The notes under the pieces: generated by a model
Seen by the model: the letters and a program-made list of their open reading frames with translations, nothing else
Database searches by the model: none
Told to the model about the DNA's origin: nothing
Assembly: GCF_963556105.2 (NCBI RefSeq)
Contig: NZ_OY829948.1
Span: 248,001-312,000, forward strand
DNA: 64,000 nucleotides
DNA from: an uncultured Tolumonas sp.
Lineage (GTDB): Bacteria > Pseudomonadota > Gammaproteobacteria > Enterobacterales > Aeromonadaceae
Direction of reading: 5' to 3'
In this document: piece by piece, positions 57,105 to 64,000 of the stretch
Layout: each line of letters begins with the position of its first letter
How positions within the stretch are numbered: the stretch's first letter is position 1
Position numbers and translations under genes: made by a program

Positions 57105-58757
57105 CTATCCACCACTCCACAATAAAATCACCAGTAATTGTGGCGAAATAATACGCAGGAACATGACCATCGGATAAACCGTCGCATACGATAATGCTGC
57201 CGCATCACTGGTTGGATGCATCGCATTCGCAAACGCCAGTGCAGGTGGATCAGTCATGGAACCGGCCAACAAACCACAGATCGACAAGTAATTAATATGC
57301 CCAAACACACGCGCTAAAACACCAACCACCAGCAATGGTAGCAAGGTAATTACTGCGCCACAGGCCATCCATAACAGACCATCGCCATCAACTAATGTTG
57401 ATACAAACTCACCACCTGATTTCAAACCAACCACAGACAGGAACAACACAATGCCAATTTCACGTAAGGCTAAGTTGGCGCTCGGCGGCATAAACCAATA
57501 CAACTTACCGATGCTACCAATACGTGACAATATCAACGCTACGACCAGAGGGCCACCTGCCAAACCTAATTTCAGCGCTGCAGAAAATCCTGGAATATAA
57601 AAAGGGACTGAACCAACAATCACACCCAGCCCAATACCAATAAACACCGGCAACATCTGGACTTGCTGCAATTTATGCTGGGCGTTACCCACCAAGCCTG
57701 CAACAGCATCTATGGATTCAGGCCGCCCTACCAGATTCAGAATGTCGCCAAACTGCAAACTGGAACCACTGCCCGGCACCAATTCGATCCCGGCGCGATT
57801 TAAGCGTGATACCACAACGTCATATTTACTTTTTAGCTCAAGATCACCGAGCGTTTTGCCCAGCACTTTTTCATTGGTCACTACCACGCGCTCAACCCGA
57901 AGCTCCGTACCTTGCGTTGATAATGAAACGGCAACTTCTTCCCCGATCACGAGCCTGACTTTGCGCAGTGCTTTTTTATCCCCAACCAAATGCAATAAAT
58001 CACCCAGCTGTACGATGGTGTCAGGTTTTGGCACCATTAGTTCATCCCCTCGTTTTAAGCGAGAACAAACCACTTCCCCTTCCTCCAGATCGGGGATCTC
58101 CTGTAACGTCAGACCACTCAAATTACTGTTCCGGATCTCCACATTCATGGTCTGCAGGTTGCCATGTCCCAACCCCGACTGTTGCTGATAAAGCCGCGCT
58201 TCACTATCAACATTGATGCGAAAAATAAACCGGATCAGCCACATCGACAGCAAAATGCCACAGATCCCAAACGGATATGCCACTGCATAACTCAGTGTCA
58301 TCATATTCGCGTCAGCACCTAATTCAGTGAGCATCAGCTGACCAGCACCCAACGAAGGGGTATTCGTGACAGCCCCTGAATAAGTGCCCAAGATAACCGG
58401 TAATGGAATGCCCCAAACTTTGTGCAGAATGACCGCAACGATGCAGCCCAAAATCACCAACAGCGCGGCAAAAGCATTGAGTTTTAATCCCGACGAACGT
58501 AACGATGCAAAAAAACCAGGGCCAACCTGTATGCCGATGGTGTAGACAAATAAAATCAGACCAAACTCACGAATAAAATCCAGTGTATGAAAATCAACAA
58601 CTAATCCATATTGTTTGGCAAAATGGCCAACAGCAATCCCGCCAAATAACACCCCCCCGATCCCAAGCCCTACACCATAGATACGCCAGTTCCCCATCCA
58701 TAATCCAATGATGGCCACCAGCGATAATATACAAATGGATAACGCTATCTCATTCAT
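57105..58757 (-). CDS. yidE: YidE/AspT-family putative transporter
   Basis: 550 residues, similar throughout to E. coli YidE (553). Two sets of membrane segments flank a cytosolic part. The first set holds [30 protein letters not shown] and [17 protein letters not shown]. The cytosolic part has two TrkA_C/RCK_C domains (about 200-350; [23 protein letters not shown] and [23 protein letters not shown]). The second set carries [30 protein letters not shown] and [19 protein letters not shown]. The AspT relatives are aspartate:alanine exchangers; the substrate of YidE is unknown. It stands alone, convergent with tkt. Confidence 0.93.
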   Translation of the reverse strand: MNEIALSICILSLVAIIGLWMGNWRIYGVGLGIGGVLFGGIAVGHFAKQYGLVVDFHTLDFIREFGLILFVYTIGIQVGPGFFASLRSSGLKLNAFAALLVILGCIVAVILHKVWGIPLPVILGTYSGAVTNTPSLGAGQLMLTELGADANMMTLSYAVAYPFGICGILLSMWLIRFIFRINVDSEARLYQQQSGLGHGNLQTMNVEIRNSNLSGLTLQEIPDLEEGEVVCSRLKRGDELMVPKPDTIVQLGDLLHLVGDKKALRKVRLVIGEEVAVSLSTQGTELRVERVVVTNEKVLGKTLGDLELKSKYDVVVSRLNRAGIELVPGSGSSLQFGDILNLVGRPESIDAVAGLVGNAQHKLQQVQMLPVFIGIGLGVIVGSVPFYIPGFSAALKLGLAGGPLVVALILSRIGSIGKLYWFMPPSANLALREIGIVLFLSVVGLKSGGEFVSTLVDGDGLLWMACGAVITLLPLLVVGVLARVFGHINYLSICGLLAGSMTDPPALAFANAMHPTSDAAALSYATVYPMVMFLRIISPQLLVILLWSGG

Positions 58758-58979
58758 GCTAAAGGTCCCCTGATTAAACTCCGGTATCCCTCAAGCCCGG
58801 AACTTCTGATCCAAGCCAGAATTTTTCTCACATCATTATCAATACGTTAATGTTAGAAATGATCCTGTGTGCCATTTGGCAAATTTAGTAAATTTCCTCA
58901 GAAATGGGATGGGTATCGCCAAAAGAGTTCTATTATTACTTATGACAAGCAGTTCATTTACTCCTTGCATGAGGGAAAC

Positions 58980-59363
58980 ATGATGAAGTCAATTACATGG
59001 ATCATGCTCAGCGGTTTGTTTATGACATCAGCGGCCCAAGCCAACGACAGTTTTAATGCTGAATTCAGCCATTTTGCCGGTAACGCCGCCATCGCCAGTG
59101 CTACCACCTATGTCACCGATAAATATTGGCCAGAAGTAAAATCCCCCGCCTGGACTGGCTTTGCAGTCAGTACATCAGAAGCATTTTTAGGCGAAGCCGC
59201 CGATTATGCCTTAGGTGGTGATTTTTCAATGCTTGATGTGGTTGTCGGAACTTTTGGTGCCGCAGTTGGCGCTTATGCAACCGATAAATGGTATGTCGCG
59301 CCTCGTGTAAATCATAAAGACGGTGAGTCAACTTATGGTATGGTGGTGATCTATCATTTTTGA
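58980..59363 (+). CDS. Small exported protein, YfiM-like layout
   Basis: 127 residues from ATG at 58980 (a second ATG follows at once), with GAGGGAAAC in front; the open frame to 58869 is not coding. A signal peptide is clear: MMKSITWIMLSGLFMTSAAQA, cleaved before NDSF. The mature protein has SHFAGNAAIASATTYVTDKY, then AWTGFAVSTSEAFLGEAADYALGG, and LDVVVGTFGAAVGAYATDKWYVAPRV: alternating small-residue helices. This recalls YfiM/DUF2279-type envelope proteins in which an 'H-x-x-x-S/A' helix is followed by a glycine-rich one, but I cannot prove homology. Role unknown; it probably resides in the periplasm or at the outer membrane. Bases 58758-58979 upstream show no recognisable element. Confidence 0.75.
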   Translation: MMKSITWIMLSGLFMTSAAQANDSFNAEFSHFAGNAAIASATTYVTDKYWPEVKSPAWTGFAVSTSEAFLGEAADYALGGDFSMLDVVVGTFGAAVGAYATDKWYVAPRVNHKDGESTYGMVVIYHF

Positions 59364-59394
59364 GTGAAACGAAAGATGGTGGCAGCGTCGCTAT

Positions 59395-59667
59395 ATGGGT
59401 GAACCAAATCATCACGAGCAATTAGAGCTGTTTCCTATCCCCAGCCCTTGTATCGGTTATTGTGAAACTGATAACAAGGGTTATTGTTTGGGGTGTTTTC
59501 GTTCGCGTGAAGAACGCTTTCAATGGCTAAAATATAGCCCCGCACAACAACGTGAAATCATTCGGTTGTGCCGCCAACGTAAATATCGTCGTCTATTAGC
59601 TACCAAAAATGAAACGGCAGCGCCAACACCTGAAACGCCCACGCTGCCGTTATTTGATGATGAATGA
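59395..59667 (+). CDS. DUF1289 protein
   Basis: 90 residues. The signature is complete: SPCIGYCETDNKGYCLGCFRSREERFQWLKYSPAQQREIIRLCRQRKYR, with four cysteines in the CxxxC...CxxC arrangement typical of DUF1289 (YdhL-like), probably a small metal-binding or iron-sulfur site. It is cytosolic and small. The C-terminal 25 residues (PTPETPTLPLFDDE) are a flexible acidic tail. It starts 31 bases after the exported-protein gene and may share its transcript. It ends 17 bases from the convergent LRR-kinase gene. Confidence 0.88.
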   Translation: MGEPNHHEQLELFPIPSPCIGYCETDNKGYCLGCFRSREERFQWLKYSPAQQREIIRLCRQRKYRRLLATKNETAAPTPETPTLPLFDDE

Positions 59668-59684
59668 TCTCAATACGCGATGCT

Positions 59685-61049
59685 TTACATGGCACTGGCA
59701 GGTTCAGTTTTTAGCTCATAGCTTTTACTGATTGCCATAAGTTGCCGAGCAATTTCATCAAAGCTAGGTCGAGCCTGATTTTTCTCGCTTACACAAGCCA
59801 ACATCAACGCATTAAGTGAGTAAAGCACATGTTGCGTTTGCTCAGTCGCTGCACATCGCTCAAGCAACTCTTCTAATATGCAACCAAAGGCCCTGACCTC
59901 CAGCTTCTGTAATCCGTCGGCTAAAGCCCGATCATCTGTGGCATAAAATGATGCGGCACCAAAATCACCCAGCAGGGTTCGCCCTTCGCCACAATGCAGA
60001 ATATTATGCCCGTAGAGATCACCATGCATGATCCCTTGCTGATGCAAATGCTGCGCAACAGCAACAATACTCTGGGCAATACGCAAGACTACTGGCAGTT
60101 CAAAACGGGTATCGGCCGGGTAAATATCGCGAGTGCAAGAATCCAAACTCGGCGGCCCGGCCAGATTACTAAATTCTGCATCGATCAACTCCATCACTAA
60201 GCCATTGGCACCAGCTGGATGTTCAGTCACTCTGCCGAGTACATTGATTAGGTTGGGATGTTCTCCGGCACTAACTGAGGCCGCCATTTCGCACTGCGGT
60301 AAACCATCACTGGTTACGTCACCTTTGAACAACTTTACCGCAACATGGGAAGTATCTTTGTTAGGAATGCCATACCTCGCCCGGTGAATGACACCTGATG
60401 CCCCTTCCCCCAATAACTGGTCAAGTTCCAGACTGTCCCAATGAATATCATCAAGGGATGAATCGGCTAGAGCCCCGGCCTCCAACGCAGCACTGAATGG
60501 ATTACCGGAATATGCTAGCCAGGATAATCGCGGTAAAGAAAGCAACCAGGTTGGAAATGTATGCAGTTGATTGGCGGCAATACGCAATAGTTCGAGCCGT
60601 TTGCAGTTAGCCAGTGTCCCCGGTAAGGTCTGTAGCCGATTCCCTGCCAGCATCAATTTTTGCAGATAATGGCAATCACCGATCTCTTGCGGTAATGCCT
60701 CTATTTCGTTATCCGTCAGCGTTAACCAACGCAGTTTTGCCGGTAGTGATATAGCTGAAACTCGGCGGATCTTATTCGCTTTAAAACCAATCATGCTCAA
60801 CTCAGCGCAGCGCCCTAACACTTCCGGCAACTCGATAAATTGATTATTAGAGCAAAAGATAATCCGCAATTTATGCAATCGATAAAGATCATCCGGCAAT
60901 TCGGATAACGCATTACCTGATAGATCAAGGATCTCCAACGTATCCGCCAGATCAAATATTTCCGACGGAAACTGCGTTAATCCACAACATAAATTCAGAC
61001 GTCGCACACCAGCTAATTCGCCTGATCGGAGCTGGTCGATTGTTTGCAT
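59685..61049 (-). CDS. Leucine-rich-repeat / protein-kinase fusion protein
   Basis: 454 residues from ATG at 61049, which has GAGG seven bases upstream (a GTG precedes it). Residues about 15-185 are seven leucine-rich repeats of the form LEILDLSGNALSELPDDLY, LQKLMLAGNRLQTLPGTL. From about 210 there is a eukaryotic-type kinase domain: glycine loop LGEGASGVIHRA, ATP Lys in HVAVKLFKG (about K239), catalytic loop HGDLYGHNIL (Asp about 344, Asn about 349) and DFG in LLGDFGAAS (Asp about 362). The canonical HRD is HGD, but the Asp is kept, so it may be active. No membrane segment or signal is seen, so it should be cytosolic. Its targets are unknown; its neighbours give no clue. Confidence 0.88.
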   Translation of the reverse strand: MQTIDQLRSGELAGVRRLNLCCGLTQFPSEIFDLADTLEILDLSGNALSELPDDLYRLHKLRIIFCSNNQFIELPEVLGRCAELSMIGFKANKIRRVSAISLPAKLRWLTLTDNEIEALPQEIGDCHYLQKLMLAGNRLQTLPGTLANCKRLELLRIAANQLHTFPTWLLSLPRLSWLAYSGNPFSAALEAGALADSSLDDIHWDSLELDQLLGEGASGVIHRARYGIPNKDTSHVAVKLFKGDVTSDGLPQCEMAASVSAGEHPNLINVLGRVTEHPAGANGLVMELIDAEFSNLAGPPSLDSCTRDIYPADTRFELPVVLRIAQSIVAVAQHLHQQGIMHGDLYGHNILHCGEGRTLLGDFGAASFYATDDRALADGLQKLEVRAFGCILEELLERCAATEQTQHVLYSLNALMLACVSEKNQARPSFDEIARQLMAISKSYELKTEPASAM

Positions 61050-61062
61050 CACACAACCTCAT

Positions 61063-61089
61063 AAACAAAGCCCGCATAAAGCGGGCTTT
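61063..61089 (-). terminator. Terminator of guaA
   Basis: AAAGCCCGC at 61068-61076 and GCGGGCTTT at 61081-61089; on the minus strand the stem is followed by GTTTATG. It lies 23 bases past the guaA stop and just upstream of the LRR-kinase ribosome site, so the latter gene may be read partly by leakage from guaA. Confidence 0.8.
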
Positions 61090-61111
61090 TTAAAACACTT
61101 AACGCGAGCGA

Positions 61112-62689
61112 TTATTCCCACTCGATCGTTGCTGGCGGCTTACCAGAGATATCGTAAACCACACGGCTGATGCCATTGATCTCATTGATGATTCGGTTAG
61201 AAACATGACCTAAGAAATCATATGGCAGGTGTGCCCAATGCGCCGTCATAAAGTCGATCGTTTCTACCGCACGCAGTGAAACAACCCAATCATATTTACG
61301 ACCATCGCCCATAACACCCACAGAGCGTACAGGCAGGAATACGGTAAATGCTTGGCTCACTTTGTGGTACAGATCCGCTTTGTGCAGTTCTTCGATGAAG
61401 ATAGCATCCGCACGACGCAGTAAGTCGCAATACTCTTTCTTCACTTCACCCAGCACACGAACACCTAAGCCTGGGCCTGGAAACGGATGACGGTACAACA
61501 TGTTATAAGGCAGACCCAGCTCCAGACCAACACGGCGAACTTCATCTTTAAACAGTTCACGCAGTGGTTCAACCAAGCCCATTTTCATATCGTCAGGCAG
61601 ACCACCAACGTTATGATGCGACTTGATCACATGTGCTTTACCGGTTTTAGACGCAGCAGATTCAATTACGTCAGGGTAAATAGTGCCCTGCGCCAGCCAC
61701 TTCGCGTTAGTCAGTTTCTTCGATTCATCATCGAATACTTCAACAAACACACGGCCGATTGCTTTACGTTTCAACTCAGGGTCAGCAATGCCTTTCAGCG
61801 CAGACAGGAAACGCTCTTCCGCATCCACTTTGATGATGTTCAGACCGAAATGATCACCGAACATTTCCATGACTTGATGGCCTTCATTCAGACGCAGTAA
61901 GCCGTTATCAACGAATACACAAGTTAATTTCTTGCCGATAGCACGGTGGATCAACATAGCAACAACAGATGAATCCACGCCACCAGACAGACCCAGAATG
62001 ACTTCATCATCCCCTACCTGCTCTTTGATACGTTTCACGGCATCTTCGATGATGGTAGCAGGCGTCCACAATGCGTCGCATTGACAGATGTCTTTCACAA
62101 AACGCTCCAGCATACGAGCGCCTTGTTTGGTGTGAGTTACTTCAGGGTGGAACTGCACACCATAGAAACGTTTAGCTTCATTCGCCATCGCCGCATGCGG
62201 GCAAGTTGGCGTCGCAGCAATAGTCACAAAGTCAGCTGGAATAGTTGCCACTTTATCGCCATGGCTCATCCAGACATCCAGTTCCGGACGACCGTTGTCA
62301 GCCAGTGAATCTTCAATGCTATGGAACAGTTCACTGTCTTTTACTAACTGTACTTTGGCATAACCGAATTCACGTTTATCTGAACTTTCGACTTTACCGC
62401 CTAGCTGTTCTGACATGGTCTGCATGCCATAACACACGCCCAGAACAGGTACACCAGCATTAAACACATACTCTGGCGCACGCGGGCTACCCGCTTCCGT
62501 CACAGACTCAGGGCCGCCAGACAGAATGATCCCATTTGGATTAAACTCGCGGATCTGCTCTTCAGTTACGTCCCATGCCCACAGCTCGCAGTAGACACCA
62601 ATTTCACGCACACGACGTGCAATCAGCTGGGTATATTGCGAACCGAAGTCCAGGATCAGAATACGGTGATCGTGAATATTTTTACTCAT
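61112..62689 (-). CDS. guaA: GMP synthase (glutamine-hydrolysing)
   Basis: 525 residues from ATG at 62689, preceded by TTAGGACGACC; E. coli GuaA is also 525. It turns XMP into GMP. The glutaminase domain has its Cys in [11 protein letters not shown] near residue 86 and His-Glu in [11 protein letters not shown] near 181. The ATP-pyrophosphatase domain has [11 protein letters not shown] near 233. The C-terminal dimer domain has [18 protein letters not shown] and KPPATIEWE at the end. Highly similar to E. coli GuaA throughout. guaB lies upstream, forming the usual guaBA order with a 94-base gap. Confidence 0.97.
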   Translation of the reverse strand: MSKNIHDHRILILDFGSQYTQLIARRVREIGVYCELWAWDVTEEQIREFNPNGIILSGGPESVTEAGSPRAPEYVFNAGVPVLGVCYGMQTMSEQLGGKVESSDKREFGYAKVQLVKDSELFHSIEDSLADNGRPELDVWMSHGDKVATIPADFVTIAATPTCPHAAMANEAKRFYGVQFHPEVTHTKQGARMLERFVKDICQCDALWTPATIIEDAVKRIKEQVGDDEVILGLSGGVDSSVVAMLIHRAIGKKLTCVFVDNGLLRLNEGHQVMEMFGDHFGLNIIKVDAEERFLSALKGIADPELKRKAIGRVFVEVFDDESKKLTNAKWLAQGTIYPDVIESAASKTGKAHVIKSHHNVGGLPDDMKMGLVEPLRELFKDEVRRVGLELGLPYNMLYRHPFPGPGLGVRVLGEVKKEYCDLLRRADAIFIEELHKADLYHKVSQAFTVFLPVRSVGVMGDGRKYDWVVSLRAVETIDFMTAHWAHLPYDFLGHVSNRIINEINGISRVVYDISGKPPATIEWE

Positions 62690-62752
62690 GGTCGTCCTAA
62701 TCATCATTAAGGAGTGGCCAATACGACAACATCGGCTGTCGTATGAAATAAA

Positions 62753-62775
62753 TCAGGGCGCTGTGCGCCCTGACT
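62753..62775 (-). other. Hairpins in the guaB-guaA spacer
   Basis: TCAGGGCGC/GCGCCCTGA forms a stem (62753-62773) right after the guaB stop; ATACGACA/TGTCGTAT (62722-62745) forms a second one. On the minus strand the first is followed by TTTATTT, so part of the guaB transcripts may end here. Confidence 0.55.
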
Positions 62776-62783
62776 CTGTCAAT

Positions 62784-64000
<1,217 letters not shown>

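Overview
The window is an ordinary chromosomal segment of a gammaproteobacterium. Almost every housekeeping gene (metH, metA, glnS, fkpA, slyX, argA, lysC, polB, tkt, guaA, guaB) reads like a close relative of the enteric version. The maoP-hdfR pair, the lysine riboswitch on lysC and several ERIC-type repeats point the same way. I suspect an Aeromonadales member such as Tolumonas, but that is inference from gene content, not proof. I see no prophage, insertion sequence, CRISPR array, rRNA or tRNA.

Layout. 1-8.3 kb: a probable alpha-galactoside locus. It holds the 3' end of an upstream gene (possibly a GH36 alpha-galactosidase), a complete peptide-family ABC importer, a YghZ-type aldo-keto reductase and a MelR-like AraC-family regulator. 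8.3-9.5 kb: an acetyltransferase and a PIN-like protein. 9.7-14.5 kb: metH and metA, with MetJ-like boxes. 14.7-21.1 kb: an HD-GYP protein, a YfaY/CinA-like protein, a YciI-like protein, an acetyltransferase, fkpA/slyX and glnS. 21.3-26.2 kb: the N-acetylglucosamine cluster nagE / nagBAC, in which nagE, nagB and nagA carry twelve apparent single-base insertions. 26.4-30.1 kb: maoP-hdfR, then a LacI-type regulator and a GH32 beta-fructosidase. 30.3-37.9 kb: yfcE, feoABC with a Fur box, polB with a DUF4357 protein, an acetyltransferase and a HAD phosphatase. 38.1-43.1 kb: argA, riboswitch-controlled lysC, azlCD and an acetyltransferase.

43.1-57.0 kb is the arabinose region. araC, a chemoreceptor gene and araFGH lie on the minus strand; araB-araD-araA, transaldolase and transketolase lie on the plus strand. 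A shared control region holds two 21-bp-spaced AraC-type direct repeats. Together these genes cover sensing, uptake, conversion to xylulose-5-phosphate and entry into the non-oxidative pentose phosphate pathway. 57.1-64.0 kb: a YidE-type transporter, a small exported protein, a DUF1289 protein, a leucine-rich-repeat/protein-kinase fusion, guaA and the 3' part of guaB, cut by the window end.

No clearly new multi-gene system was found. The items most worth a second look are the run of same-direction insertions in the nag cluster, the LRR-kinase fusion, the ABC-type alpha-galactoside locus under a MelR-like regulator, the chemoreceptor inside the ara cluster, the inverted repeat beside the GH32 ribosome-binding site, and the ERIC elements placed inside operons and gene ends.
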